A stretch of DNA of 64,000 nt. Origin: UBA6898 sp964463135. Its GTDB lineage: Bacteria > Nitrospirota > Thermodesulfovibrionia > Thermodesulfovibrionales > UBA6898. Below are positions 16,010 through 25,941 of the stretch, piece after piece; position 1 is the first letter of the stretch, and each line of letters starts with the position of its first letter. The notes beneath the pieces are model-generated. The model did not search any database. It saw nothing but the letters and a program-made list of their open reading frames with translations, and was not told the origin of the DNA. The position numbers were made by a program, and so were the translations under genes. The DNA lies in assembly GCA_964463135.1 (NCBI GenBank), contig CAYXBA010000013.1:54780-118779 (forward strand), in the 5' to 3' direction.

Positions 16010-16724
16010 TCTCAGCTTCTCCGAGATACGCCTCAACCACAAGCGGATTGTTGGCGATCTCGCCCGGCGTACCCTCAGCCAATTTTTGTCCATAGCTCAA
16101 GACGACGATCCTGTCTGAAATAGCCATGATGACCTTCATATGATGCTCAATGATCATGATGGTAAGACCCCGGGCCTTTATCTTCCTGATGATCTCAATG
16201 GATTCGTCAAGCTCCGCAGGATTAAGTCCGGCAAAGGATTCGTCGAGCAAGAGCATTTCTGGCTGTGTGGCCAGTGCCCTTGCGATCTCGAGCTTCTTCC
16301 GTTTTCCGAGCGGGAGGCCTTTTGAGATCACCTCTCTGTCATCATACAGTCCGGTAAATTTTATTGTTTCCAGGGCGATCTCTTCGGCCTGAGCTCTGCT
16401 TTTCACGCGCAGGAAGGCCGAGGCTATCACATTGTCAAGGACACTCATCCTCTGGAGAGGCTTTACTACCTGGAAGGTCCTGGCGATTCCCATTTTGCAG
16501 ATCTGATGAGGTTTGAGACCCGATATTTTTTTCTCATTGAAATAGACCTCGCCTTTGGATGGCGCATAAAACCCGTTCACCACATTGAACATGGTGGTCT
16601 TTCCGGCGCCATTTGGACCGATAAGGCCGAGGATCTCTCCTTTCTCAACGCCAAAAGAGATGTCGGTCAGGGCTGCAAGGCCGCCGAAGAAGCGTGAGAC
16701 ATTATCAACCCTCAGCATGGTCAT
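16002..16724 (-). CDS. livG: Branched-chain amino acid ABC transporter ATP-binding protein LivG
   Basis: A 240-residue ABC ATPase. Walker A is GPNGAGKTTMFNVV, the signature region is LPLGKRKKLEIARALA, and Walker B is MLLLDESFAGLNPAE. The IARTFQVVKPL motif is typical of LivG. Note that the signature has LGKRKK rather than LSGGQ, which occurs in this subgroup. A second ATG two codons downstream could be the start. It overlaps livM by one base. Confidence 0.93.
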   Translation of the reverse strand: MTMLRVDNVSRFFGGLAALTDISFGVEKGEILGLIGPNGAGKTTMFNVVNGFYAPSKGEVYFNEKKISGLKPHQICKMGIARTFQVVKPLQRMSVLDNVIASAFLRVKSRAQAEEIALETIKFTGLYDDREVISKGLPLGKRKKLEIARALATQPEMLLLDESFAGLNPAELDESIEIIRKIKARGLTIMIIEHHMKVIMAISDRIVVLSYGQKLAEGTPGEIANNPLVVEAYLGEAENA

Positions 16725-17662
16725 CAGCCTGCTCTGCCTCCCCTGAAGAATCTCTTCAGTTTAGGCCAGTCTCCTACGACGCCGTTCGGCAGAAAGATTA
16801 TGATAACGATGAGCAGGATACCGAAGAAGGTGTGGTGCGCGGCACCGAGTTTGGGAATGGTCCGGATGATCTCTGCGAGAAAGACCATGATGATGGCGCC
16901 GACAAAAGGTCCCCAGTAGGTCGCGACGCCACCGACCATAACTACCATAATCGTCACTATCGAGATGTCATGCAGGGCAAAGACGATCTTGGGATCAATA
17001 TATCCCATGTAGTTCGTATAGAAGGCACCTGCAAGGCCAGTGATCACTGCGCTCAGACTGAGCGCAATGGTCTTATAAAGCGTTGTGTTTATACCGAGGG
17101 ATTCAGCAGCGTCCTGGTCCTCCCGGATCGCAACAAAATAGTACCCGAGCTTCGATTCGATCACCCTCTTCACAAGGGCAAAGCTCAACAATGCGATGGC
17201 AAGGATGACATAGAAGTACCACGTCTTATCAACCCAGGTACGCTCTCTGATCATGATGCCCAGGTCGCCTTCCGTGATGCCGGTAAGGTTCTCAGCAGTA
17301 ACTCTCAGAATTACACCCATCGCAAGAGTCCCGAGGGCAAAGAACGGGCCCTTCAGCCTCAGGCAGATGTAACCGATGACCAGCGCGAAGATCGTGACTA
17401 TGAAGATGCTGAGCGGCAGACCCCACCAGGCAGAAACCCCGAGCTTGTTGTAGAGGATGCCCGCTGTATAAGCGCCTACGCCGAAGAACGCTGCATGACC
17501 GAATGATACCTGGCCGCAGTACCCGCCAAGAAGGTTCCATGCCATGCCGATGACCGACCACATGATAACGAGGATCAGGATATGCATCCAGTATGAGCTC
17601 AGGCCGATAAGAGGCAGTAAGGCAAGAAGGCCCGCGATAATAAAGGGAAGCGTCTTCTTCAT
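16724..17662 (-). CDS. livM: Branched-chain amino acid ABC transporter permease LivM
   Basis: A 312-residue membrane protein with about eight to ten hydrophobic segments. GLAWNLLGGYCGQVSFGHAAFFGVGAY-type sequence (here WNLLGGYCGQVSFGHAAFFG) is the LivM signature, and AIREDQDAAESLGIN is the conserved cytoplasmic loop that touches the ATPase. It forms the translocation path with LivH. The ATG overlaps the livH stop as ATGA. Confidence 0.94.
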   Translation of the reverse strand: MKKTLPFIIAGLLALLPLIGLSSYWMHILILVIMWSVIGMAWNLLGGYCGQVSFGHAAFFGVGAYTAGILYNKLGVSAWWGLPLSIFIVTIFALVIGYICLRLKGPFFALGTLAMGVILRVTAENLTGITEGDLGIMIRERTWVDKTWYFYVILAIALLSFALVKRVIESKLGYYFVAIREDQDAAESLGINTTLYKTIALSLSAVITGLAGAFYTNYMGYIDPKIVFALHDISIVTIMVVMVGGVATYWGPFVGAIIMVFLAEIIRTIPKLGAAHHTFFGILLIVIIIFLPNGVVGDWPKLKRFFRGGRAG

Positions 17663-18588
17663 TTACCGAACCTCTTCTTCTTGAACAGAGAGATAATGCC
17701 GCCTGGAATGAAGATGAGCGCAGCAACAAAGATCACAAACCGTCCTACCGGAGCCCATCCCATGCCGGCATAGGTAGAAGTCAGGGACTCGAATACGCCG
17801 AGTATAAGTCCGCCGACAATTGCACCTACGGTCGAGCCAAGCCCGCCGAGGATGGTGATGACAAAGGCGATAAGCGTAAACTGGCCCCCCAGATCAGGGT
17901 AGAGGTAGTAGATAGGGATGAAGAGACAGCCCGCAGATCCGACCAGTGCAGATCCGAGACCAAAGGTAACAACCCGCATTCTTTCAACATTAACGCCCAT
18001 AAGCAGGGCAGCGTCCTTGTCCTGAGCAGTCGCCCTGATCGATTTGCCCATGTCTGTCTTTGCCAAAAAGAACCAGAGTCCGGCTGTAATGATAAGGGCA
18101 ACGCAGAACGAGACAGACCATGCCATCGAGAGCGAAAGCTCAATCGGCGCTGCTTTCCAGTAATCCGACAGGTACCATGCCTTGGTTGCATACTCCACCG
18201 GTGTTGTCTTGTAGTCTGATGAAAAGATGATCGTGGCAATGTTGGCCAGGACCATGCCAATGCCTACGGTCAGGATGACCTGGTTTTCGGGTATGATCGC
18301 CTCTACCTTCATCACCGGGTTTATGAGATATTTCTGAAGAAGGATACCCAGGACAAATAACGCAGGAGCTGCGATCAGGATGGACAGATAGGGATCAATA
18401 TGAAAGACAGAAAAGAGGACGTACGCGATATACATGCCGACCATCATCAGCTCGCCGTGTGCAAGATTGATGATCTTCATAACACCCATGATCAGGGTCA
18501 TGCCGATGCCGATAAGGGCATACAGGCCTCCCAGAAGGAGGCCTGATATCAAGGTCTGCAGCAGTACTTCAAGCTGAACAGATGTCAT
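17659..18588 (-). CDS. livH: Branched-chain amino acid ABC transporter permease LivH
   Basis: A 309-residue membrane protein with about eight hydrophobic segments. GLLLGGLYALIGIGMTLIMG and IINLAHGELMMVGMY are LivH signatures, and IRATAQDKDAALLMGVN is the ATPase-coupling loop. It lies 29 bases after livK and overlaps livM by 4 bases, so the five liv genes form one operon in the order K-H-M-G-F. Confidence 0.94.
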   Translation of the reverse strand: MTSVQLEVLLQTLISGLLLGGLYALIGIGMTLIMGVMKIINLAHGELMMVGMYIAYVLFSVFHIDPYLSILIAAPALFVLGILLQKYLINPVMKVEAIIPENQVILTVGIGMVLANIATIIFSSDYKTTPVEYATKAWYLSDYWKAAPIELSLSMAWSVSFCVALIITAGLWFFLAKTDMGKSIRATAQDKDAALLMGVNVERMRVVTFGLGSALVGSAGCLFIPIYYLYPDLGGQFTLIAFVITILGGLGSTVGAIVGGLILGVFESLTSTYAGMGWAPVGRFVIFVAALIFIPGGIISLFKKKRFGK

Positions 18589-18617
18589 GCCGTATCACAT
18601 ATCCTTTTGGCAGTGAA

Positions 18618-19808
18618 TTATCTTCTCTCTCTCCATGTGGGGACAGGATACAGGTATTTCTTGCTTGCATATTTTTCAGGCCATACGGTCTCATGCTCTC
18701 CCTTCAGAACCTGAAGCACGAAGGTGTCGAGGAAGTTCTGGTTTTGGTATCCTTCCTTGTCCTCGAACTTGACCGGGCCGAATGCGGTTGTCAGGTTAGT
18801 TGCCTTGAGTGCATTACGGATCCCGTCAGGTGTCCAGTCCTTTGCCCTTTCCAGGGCATCTTTTGTTACAAACATCGCTGCGTACGCTGATGCACCATGA
18901 TAGGAAGGATAGTCACCATATTTTTTCTTGTATTTTTCTGAATATTCTTTTGCACCCGGGAATTTCAGCTGCGGTGTCCAGAGCGTTGCGGTAATAACGT
19001 TCTCAGCAGCATCTTTTGCATTGTCAATGAACTCAGGGATAGCGAAGCCTGCTGCGCCACCTGCAAAGAGCTTGGCATCGATCCTCAGCTCCTTGATCTG
19101 CTTCATAAGAAGCGAGGCATCCATGACATAGGAAACCATATAAATGACATCAGGCTGAGCTGCCTTCACTTTTGAAAGCAATGGTTTGAAATCTATCGAC
19201 CCTTTCTCATACTTTTCCTTGAGAACAACCTTTACCCCGATCTTCTGGGCATCTTTGTTCATTGCCTCGGCCCCTGATGTCCCAAAGGCCGAACTTTCGT
19301 AAAGTATCGCCATTGTCTTGGGCTTCACTACTTTCCCGATAAAATCAATAAGTCCGTCAGCGTAATGGGCATTCACTGCATTCTGACGGAAAACATACTT
19401 GTAGTTCTTCTGCGTTATGTCATCGTCAGCACTGGCCACTATGAGATAGGGGGTCTTGCGTTCCTCAGCAACTGCAGCGACTGCCTTTGCGCAGGCTGAA
19501 GTATATTCGCCGACAATGATCGGCTGTTTATTTGTATCGATCAGCTTTTCGACGATCGCACGGGCAGTCTCGGGCTTTGCCCCTGAGTCCTGGAATGAGA
19601 GGACAAGTTTTTTCTTCTTGATGCCGCCCTTGGCATTGATCTCTTCCGCCGCTATCTCATAGGATCTCTTCATCATTTCACCGAACTTTGCGGTCTGTCC
19701 GGTCAAAGGCAGAGGGATAACGAGGTCAAAGGTATCTGCAGCGAAAAGGGACGAAGCAGAGAGGCTCAGAACAAAAGACATAAGGATGATAAGGCTCAGA
19801 CGTTTCAT
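18618..19808 (-). CDS. livK: Branched-chain amino acid ABC transporter substrate-binding protein
   Basis: A 396-residue periplasmic binding protein. Residues 1-23 form a Sec signal peptide (hydrophobic ILMSFVLSLSASSLFA, cleavage likely before ADTFD). The mature part starts VIPLPLTGQTAKFGE, with the FGTSGAEAMN and DVIYMVSYVMDASLLMKQI stretches of the type I LivK/AmiC fold. Substrates in the family include Leu/Ile/Val, other amino acids, amides and urea; the exact ligand cannot be read. A perfect AGGAGG site precedes the ATG. It is the first gene of the operon. Confidence 0.92.
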   Translation of the reverse strand: MKRLSLIILMSFVLSLSASSLFAADTFDLVIPLPLTGQTAKFGEMMKRSYEIAAEEINAKGGIKKKKLVLSFQDSGAKPETARAIVEKLIDTNKQPIIVGEYTSACAKAVAAVAEERKTPYLIVASADDDITQKNYKYVFRQNAVNAHYADGLIDFIGKVVKPKTMAILYESSAFGTSGAEAMNKDAQKIGVKVVLKEKYEKGSIDFKPLLSKVKAAQPDVIYMVSYVMDASLLMKQIKELRIDAKLFAGGAAGFAIPEFIDNAKDAAENVITATLWTPQLKFPGAKEYSEKYKKKYGDYPSYHGASAYAAMFVTKDALERAKDWTPDGIRNALKATNLTTAFGPVKFEDKEGYQNQNFLDTFVLQVLKGEHETVWPEKYASKKYLYPVPTWRERR

Positions 19809-19936
19809 GATTCCTCCTAAAGTATTTGATCCATAGTTATTGGCTGCAAATTATAAGACTATAACCAAATTTTATAGAATGCGCTTTAGAAATGCAAGAG
19901 GTAAAAGAGAGGTAAAAGAGACGTTAAATGTCAGAC

Positions 19937-20713
19937 CTAATCACGGTCACTCTTTCCCCTGTTTCCCATCAACTCTTTCGGTAAAGCTTTTATATATTCC
20001 CGGTTCAATGTTGCGATGAACTTTGCCTTGATGCCTTTCGGGCAGACCGCCTCGCATTCGTAGTGGTTGCTGCAGTTGCCGAACCCCTGGCTCAGCATGG
20101 CCTCGGTCATCACGCATACGCGTTTTGCAGCCTCAACCCTCCCCTGCGGCAGCGCTGCAAGATGCGATACCTTTGCTGCGGTAAAGAGCATGGCTGAACC
20201 GTTAGGACAGGCTGCGACACATGCTCCGCATCCGATACATTCAGCAGCATCCATGGCAGTATCTGCGTCATCCTTGGATATCAGTATCGTATTTGCGTCC
20301 GGAACGCCTCCTGTGTGCGCCGATATATATCCGCCTGACTGGATGATACGGTCAAGACTGCTTCTGTCAACGATCAGGTCCCTGATCACCGGAAAGGCCC
20401 GTGCCTTCCAGGGTTCTATATAGATGGTATCTCCATCCCTGAAGTGGCGCATATGCAGTTGGCAGACGGTTGTCTTCTTCTGTGGCCCGTGCGGAATGCC
20501 GTTTATCACCTGCGAACACATGCCGCAGATGCCTTCCCTGCAGTCATGATCAAACGCAATAGGTTCTTTGGCATCCCTGATCAGGCCTTCATTAACCTGA
20601 TCGAGCATCTCGAGAAATGACATGTCAGGGCTGATGTCTGTTGCCCGATGCTGTTCAAGCTTCCCTTTATCTTCAGGGCCTTTCTGCCGCCAGACGAAAA
20701 GGGTAAGATCCAT
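19937..20713 (-). CDS. sdhB: Succinate dehydrogenase/fumarate reductase iron-sulfur subunit
   Basis: A 258-residue protein. The N-terminal 2Fe-2S domain has CREGICGMC and a later TVCQLHM. The C-terminal ferredoxin domain has CIGCGACVAACPNGS and YECEAVCPKGI. This is the non-classical form found with single-anchor complexes, as in Bacteroidetes and Wolinella-like enzymes. It carries electrons between the flavin of SdhA and the heme-containing anchor. The ATG overlaps the sdhA stop by one base. Direction of catalysis (succinate oxidation or fumarate reduction) cannot be told from sequence. Confidence 0.93.
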   Translation of the reverse strand: MDLTLFVWRQKGPEDKGKLEQHRATDISPDMSFLEMLDQVNEGLIRDAKEPIAFDHDCREGICGMCSQVINGIPHGPQKKTTVCQLHMRHFRDGDTIYIEPWKARAFPVIRDLIVDRSSLDRIIQSGGYISAHTGGVPDANTILISKDDADTAMDAAECIGCGACVAACPNGSAMLFTAAKVSHLAALPQGRVEAAKRVCVMTEAMLSQGFGNCSNHYECEAVCPKGIKAKFIATLNREYIKALPKELMGNRGKSDRD

Positions 20714-22626
20714 TATTTATAGCTCCTTGTGGCAAGCTGTATATTCTCAAAGACAAGAGGCTCCTTGTGGCGTTGAGGGGCACTGCCTTTCCCGCTGAAC
20801 TCCCACGCTGCAACATGGGAGAAGTGCTCATCGTCCCGTTTTGCCTCGCCATCAGGCATTTGATACTCAACTCTGAAATGCCCGCCGCAGGATTCCTCCC
20901 GGTGCAGTGCGTCAAGGGTCATAAGCTCTGCAAAATCGAGGAAGTCAGCAACGCGGCCTGCCTTTTCAAGCTCCTGATTCAGCTCAGAGCCGCTGCCCGG
21001 GATCTTTACATTCTCCCAAAACTCTGCCCTGAGTTCGGGGATGAGCTTCAATGCCTTGTTAAGACTCTCCTTGCTCCTTGCCATGCCGACATGCTCCCAC
21101 ATGATCCTGCCAAGATCGCGATGGAAATCATTTGCCGTCTTCCTGCCGTTGATTGCAAGAAGTTTGCTCGTCAAGGTCTCTACCTGTTCCTGCGATCTGA
21201 GGAACTCAGGATGACTCGCAGAGGCTGTTCCGGGAACAGTTCTGGCAAGGTAGTCAGCTATGGTGGCAGGGATAATGAAATACCCGTCTGCAAGGCCCTG
21301 CATCAGCGCGCTCGCACCCAGGCGGTTTGCGCCGTGGTCAGAGAAGTTGGCCTCACCCAGTACAAACAGCCCGGGTATATTACTCTGAAGGTTATAGTCG
21401 ACCCAAAGGCCGCCCATGACGTAATGAGGGGCCGGATAGATGCGCATCGGTTGCTGATAGGCATTCTCAGCCGTTATCTTCTCATACATCTCAAAGAGGT
21501 TCCCGTACCGTTCCGCGATCTTCTTCTGGCCGAGACGGCCTATGGCATCTGCAAAGTCGAGGTAAACTCCTCTGCCGCCCGGCCCCACACCGCGGCCTTC
21601 ATCACAGACCTCTTTTGCTGCGCGCGATGCAATGTCCCTTGGAGCAAGATTGCCGAAACCGGGATATTTCCTTTCAAGAAAATAATCCCTCTCTGGCTCA
21701 GGGATATCCTTCGGTAGCCGACCGTCGTCCTTTTGCAGGGGTACCCATACCCTCCCGTCGTTCCTCAGGGACTCTGACATCAGGGTCAGCTTCGACTGAT
21801 GGTCACCTGTTACGGGTATGCAGGTAGGATGGATCTGTGTGAAGCAGGGATTAGCAAAGAAGGCACCCTTTTGATATGCGCGATAGGTTGCTGTTACGTT
21901 AGAACCCATGGCATTGGTCGAAAGATAAAAAACGTTTGCATATCCGCCGGTGCAGAGACAGACAGCATCTGCAGCATGCACCGATATCTTTCCGGTCACG
22001 AGGTCCCTGACCGTGATCCCCTTGGCCTCGCCATTTATCAGCACAAGGTCGAGCAGCTCGGTCCTTGGAAAGAGCCGGACCGTGCCGGCCTGTACCTGCC
22101 TCGAAAGCGCGGCATATGCGCCTAACAGAAGCTGCTGTCCTGTCTGACCCCGCGCATAAAATGTCCGCGAAACCTGCGCTCCGCCAAAAGAACGGTTATC
22201 GAGATATCCTGCATAATCGCGGGCAAGCGGAACACCCTGGGCAACGCACTGGTCAATAATAGTATTGCTGAGCGTTGCAAGGCGGTACACGTTTGCTTCA
22301 CGTGATCTGAAGTCGCCTCCCTTTATCGTGTCATAGAAAAGGCGGTATATGCTGTCGCCGTCACTGGGATAGTTCTTTGCAGCATTGATGCCGCCCTGGG
22401 CTGCAATGCTGTGGCCCCTGCGCGGGCTGTCCTGAAAGCAAAAAGACTCGACCTGGTAGCCGAGCTCCCCCAGCGTAGCTGCTGCAGATGCCCCGGCCAG
22501 GCCGGTGCCTACGACAATGATCCTGTATTTGCGCTTGTTGGCCGGGTTAACAAGCTTCAGCTCCTGTCTGCGTCTGTCCCACTTTTCGGCAAGAGGGCCT
22601 GTTGGGCATTTGCCATCAAGGATCAT
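20713..22626 (-). CDS. sdhA: Succinate dehydrogenase/fumarate reductase flavoprotein subunit
   Basis: A 637-residue flavoprotein. VVGTGLAGASAAATLGELG is the FAD dinucleotide fold. RGHSIAAQGGINAAKN holds the His that binds FAD covalently. TQIHPTCIPVTGDHQS and FVLGEANFSDHGANRLGASALM are active-site and FAD-binding stretches. I start it at the ATG at 22626 (MILDGKCPTGPL), which has a GGAAGG site and lies 4 bases after the sdhC stop; an earlier in-frame start lies inside sdhC. It links the TCA cycle to the quinone pool. Confidence 0.94.
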   Translation of the reverse strand: MILDGKCPTGPLAEKWDRRRQELKLVNPANKRKYRIIVVGTGLAGASAAATLGELGYQVESFCFQDSPRRGHSIAAQGGINAAKNYPSDGDSIYRLFYDTIKGGDFRSREANVYRLATLSNTIIDQCVAQGVPLARDYAGYLDNRSFGGAQVSRTFYARGQTGQQLLLGAYAALSRQVQAGTVRLFPRTELLDLVLINGEAKGITVRDLVTGKISVHAADAVCLCTGGYANVFYLSTNAMGSNVTATYRAYQKGAFFANPCFTQIHPTCIPVTGDHQSKLTLMSESLRNDGRVWVPLQKDDGRLPKDIPEPERDYFLERKYPGFGNLAPRDIASRAAKEVCDEGRGVGPGGRGVYLDFADAIGRLGQKKIAERYGNLFEMYEKITAENAYQQPMRIYPAPHYVMGGLWVDYNLQSNIPGLFVLGEANFSDHGANRLGASALMQGLADGYFIIPATIADYLARTVPGTASASHPEFLRSQEQVETLTSKLLAINGRKTANDFHRDLGRIMWEHVGMARSKESLNKALKLIPELRAEFWENVKIPGSGSELNQELEKAGRVADFLDFAELMTLDALHREESCGGHFRVEYQMPDGEAKRDDEHFSHVAAWEFSGKGSAPQRHKEPLVFENIQLATRSYK

Positions 22627-22630
22627 ATTC

Positions 22631-23305
22631 TTACCTTCCGACCAGGCCTGAAAATATACCGGCCGGTATGGATATATAACCAAGAAAAATGACCAGAGTT
22701 CCGATCGTGCCGATCTTTATGATTAGGGGAAGGGTTCTTTCGCTGTTCAGACCGAGCGTCTGCACCATGCTTTGTAACCCATGGCTGAGATGCAGCCCCA
22801 ATGCAGCCATGGCAAGGACGTACAGCCCAACAACAGAAATATTCCTGAAATTGAGAACCACCATCCGAAAGATGTCAGGTCTGCCGGCAGCATCAGGATT
22901 GCGATATGCAGACAGTTCAGGATATATGACCGTCAGCGTAAAATGAAGGAGATGATATACAAGATAGACGGCGATAAGCAGGCCTGACCAGATCATATTT
23001 CTGCCGGCGAACGTTGCGCTCAGTTCATTGCGGACCGAATACCTCTGAGGTTTTGCCGCGCGGTTCTCAAGCGTAAGAAGGACGGCGAACAGAATATGCA
23101 GGCAGACTGCAATGAGCATGACCAGACGGACTGCCCAGAGAAAGGGCCCGAGACTCTGCAGCAGTTTTGCATAGGCATTGATCCCCTCAGGTCCGCTGAA
23201 AAGGGAGACATTGCCCAGGAGATGAATAATGACAAACAGAACCATCGCAAATCCGGTAACGGACATCACGATCTTTCTGCCCACCCTGTTTTGAAGCAGT
23301 ATCAT
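22631..23305 (-). CDS. sdhC: Succinate dehydrogenase/fumarate reductase cytochrome b subunit
   Basis: A 224-residue membrane anchor with five hydrophobic segments. Conserved His residues in HLLGNVSLF, LHILFAVLL, YLVYHLLHFTL and LHLSHGLQSMVQTLG are the likely heme b ligands, as in the Wolinella-type diheme anchor. It binds quinone and fixes SdhAB to the inner membrane. The operon order is sdhC-sdhA-sdhB. It is transcribed away from the malic enzyme gene, across a 135-base gap. Confidence 0.92.
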   Translation of the reverse strand: MILLQNRVGRKIVMSVTGFAMVLFVIIHLLGNVSLFSGPEGINAYAKLLQSLGPFLWAVRLVMLIAVCLHILFAVLLTLENRAAKPQRYSVRNELSATFAGRNMIWSGLLIAVYLVYHLLHFTLTVIYPELSAYRNPDAAGRPDIFRMVVLNFRNISVVGLYVLAMAALGLHLSHGLQSMVQTLGLNSERTLPLIIKIGTIGTLVIFLGYISIPAGIFSGLVGR

Positions 23306-23440
23306 TATCTTATTCCTGCATCGATAGTCTGCGTATATTCTGACACAGAATTGACTCTGTTATCGAGTCGATAAAAGTCTTTCGTATTATACGACGAACT
23401 GTGGGATAATAGACATTATCTTTAATCTTCGGAGGGACCT

Positions 23441-24847
23441 ATGCCTCACCAGCCCAGCCCCAGCTACAGCATCACCCTGCGTCTCGAGATAGAGAACCGC
23501 ATCGGCAAGTTCGCAGAGATCGCAACGGTACTGAGCCAGGCAGGCGGTGACCTCGGTTCGGTTGATATCGTACGGGTCGAAAAGGGCAAGATCATCAGGG
23601 ATGTTACGGTCAATGCGCGTGATGCCGAACATGAAAGGGCTATTGTCCATGCCATAAAACAGATCGACGGGATTAAGGTCATCAGGGTCATGGATATGAC
23701 CTTTTCTGTGCACCAGGGCGGCAAAATAGAGATCCATAATAAGATCGCGGTGAGGGACAGGGCCGATCTCTCGAAGGTCTATACGCCCGGTGTAGCCAGG
23801 ATCTGCATGGATATCCATGAACATAAAGAACATGCGTACCGGTACACGATCAAGGGCAATGCCGTGGCCATTGTGACGGACGGCACAGCCGTGCTCGGCC
23901 TCGGCGACATCGGGCCTGAGGCTGCCATGCCGGTCATGGAAGGCAAGGCAATGCTCTTCAAGGAATTTGGGGGCATAGATGCATTTCCGATCGCGCTCAA
24001 CACCAAGGACACTGAAGAGATCATTGCCACAGTGAAAAACATCGCGGTCCCTTTTGGCGGCATTAATCTGGAGGACATCTCTGCTCCGCGCTGTTTTGAA
24101 GTAGAGATGCGTCTGCGCGAAATGCTTGATATTCCTGTGTTCCATGATGATCAGCACGGGACAGCCGTTGTCGTGCTCTCTGCGCTTATCAATGTCGGCC
24201 GCCTCCTGAAAAGGGATATCAGGAAATTCCGTGTTGTCATCGCAGGCGCAGGTGCTGCAGGCATTGCCAATGCCAACATGCTTTCGGCGTACGGCATAAA
24301 GGACATTATTGTCTGTGACAGGACAGGCGCCATCTACCACGGCCGAAGACAGTATATGAACCCGTATAAGAAGCTTCTGGCCAGGAAGACAAACCCCCGG
24401 AAAATTAAGGGAAGCATTCTCGATGCCCTGGCAGGGGCCAATGTCTTCATCGGCCTGTCAGGCCCGAATGTGATCGCTGCTGATGATATCAGGAAGATGG
24501 CAAAGGACCCTGTTGTTTTTGCCCTCGCGAATCCTGAGCCGGAAGTATCTCCTGAAGACGCCCTGCCCATTGCGCGGGTCCTGGCCACCGGCAGATCAGA
24601 CTATCCGAACCAGATAAATAATGTATTAGGCTTCCCGGGCATATTTAGGGGCCTCCTGGATGTTAAGGCAAAAGGGGTGAACGAGGCGGTCAAGTTTGCT
24701 GCTGCTGAGGCCATAGCTCATGTTATTACAGACGATGAACTGCACGAGGACTATATCATTCCGAGCATCTTTGACAGAAAGGTGGGGTCATCTGTTGCCC
24801 ATGCTGTTGCTGAGGCTGCCCGGAAAACAGGCCTTGCGCAACACTGA
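23441..24847 (+). CDS. NAD(P)-dependent malic enzyme with N-terminal ACT domain
   Basis: A 468-residue protein. Residues about 9-85 form an ACT domain (LRLEIENRIGKFAEIATVLS). The malic enzyme part follows: KVYTPGVARICMDIHE, VTDGTAVLGLGDIGPEAAMP, INLEDISAPRCFEVE and FHDDQHGTAVVVLSAL (metal-binding Asp residues). The cofactor fold VVIAGAGAAGIANANML then leads to ANPEPEVSPEDA. It oxidatively decarboxylates malate to pyruvate. The ACT domain suggests control by an amino acid or related effector. GGAGGGACC precedes the ATG. It is divergent from the sdh operon. Confidence 0.93.
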   Translation: MPHQPSPSYSITLRLEIENRIGKFAEIATVLSQAGGDLGSVDIVRVEKGKIIRDVTVNARDAEHERAIVHAIKQIDGIKVIRVMDMTFSVHQGGKIEIHNKIAVRDRADLSKVYTPGVARICMDIHEHKEHAYRYTIKGNAVAIVTDGTAVLGLGDIGPEAAMPVMEGKAMLFKEFGGIDAFPIALNTKDTEEIIATVKNIAVPFGGINLEDISAPRCFEVEMRLREMLDIPVFHDDQHGTAVVVLSALINVGRLLKRDIRKFRVVIAGAGAAGIANANMLSAYGIKDIIVCDRTGAIYHGRRQYMNPYKKLLARKTNPRKIKGSILDALAGANVFIGLSGPNVIAADDIRKMAKDPVVFALANPEPEVSPEDALPIARVLATGRSDYPNQINNVLGFPGIFRGLLDVKAKGVNEAVKFAAAEAIAHVITDDELHEDYIIPSIFDRKVGSSVAHAVAEAARKTGLAQH

Positions 24848-24957
24848 CCATCGATCTGTCTCTCAAGGCATTGCCTAAAAGTGCTGTAACAGCCGGGCAT
24901 GTCTCTCTATTGATCTGCCTGTTTGACAGGGAATTCAACAAAGGATGATAATTGATC

Positions 24958-25896
24958 ATGCAGCGATATAATTCATTCGGCGCGCATATGCGCAGGACCT
25001 TCGGCACAACCGTGTACAAAGTTAATGTCGATGCCGGTTTCACCTGCCCGAACAGGGACGGAACGCTCGGCTTTTCAGGCTGCATCTATTGCAATAACGA
25101 CAGTTTCCGGCCGACTTCCTGCAGGCCTTCCCTGTCCATAGGCGAGCAGGTCAGAAGTGGTATCAGCCATACAAAAAAACGGTTCAACGCTGCCAAGTTC
25201 CTTGTCTATTTTCAGGCGTACACCAACACGTATGCCCCTGTTGAGGAGCTGGAAAAGCTCTATCAGGAGGCCCTCTCCGAGCCTGATGTGTTGGGCCTTG
25301 CGATCGGCACGCGGCCGGATGCGGTTGATCCGGCGAAGATCGAGATGCTCGAATCTCTTGCATCGAAATACTTCATCCTGATCGAATATGGGCTCCAGTC
25401 AATGCATGACAAAAGTCTCGAGTTCATCCAGCGCGGCCATGATTACCATTCCTTTCTCCGGGCAGTAGATATGACAAAAGACCGGGGCATCCATATCGGG
25501 GCCCACCTTATCGCAGGATTTCCGACAGAAACACGCGATGAAACCCTTGCCATGGCTGAGGAGATGTCCTTGCTGCCGATCGGGTTCCTGAAAATGCATC
25601 AGCTGCAGATCGTGAAGGACACTCCTTTGGCTGAACTGTACAAAGACCATCCCTTTCCGGTCTTCGGGTACCAGGAATATCTCGATTTTGTGGCTGATTT
25701 TGTCGAGAGGACTGCACCGCATATCGTATTCCAGCGGCTCTTTGCGACAGCACCTGACGATATCCTTATTGCGCCTGCGTGGGGGAAGAACAGACACCAG
25801 ATCCTGAACGATATTGAAAAGAACCTTGTTGCAAAGGGGACTGACCAGGGGAAGAATTTCCGGCCTTCATCAGTTTCTGTGAAAGGCTCATCGTAA
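24958..25896 (+). CDS. Radical SAM protein, YhcC/TIGR01212 type
   Basis: A 312-residue radical SAM protein. CPNRDGTLGFSGCIYCNNDSF holds the three cluster Cys with the long C-x8-C-x2-C-like spacing of the TIGR01212 family. FQAYTNTYAP, GTRPDAVD and EYGLQSMHDKSLEFIQRGHD follow, all diagnostic. Members are common but their reaction is not settled. The start at 24958 is ATG; a TTG two codons earlier is possible. AAGGATGAT lies about 9 bases upstream. It follows the malic enzyme by 110 bases. Confidence 0.88.
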   Translation: MQRYNSFGAHMRRTFGTTVYKVNVDAGFTCPNRDGTLGFSGCIYCNNDSFRPTSCRPSLSIGEQVRSGISHTKKRFNAAKFLVYFQAYTNTYAPVEELEKLYQEALSEPDVLGLAIGTRPDAVDPAKIEMLESLASKYFILIEYGLQSMHDKSLEFIQRGHDYHSFLRAVDMTKDRGIHIGAHLIAGFPTETRDETLAMAEEMSLLPIGFLKMHQLQIVKDTPLAELYKDHPFPVFGYQEYLDFVADFVERTAPHIVFQRLFATAPDDILIAPAWGKNRHQILNDIEKNLVAKGTDQGKNFRPSSVSVKGSS

Positions 25897-25941
25897 TGGC
25901 CTGGGGTGGATAGGCCGTCTCAGCAACCTGAGCAGCCGCGG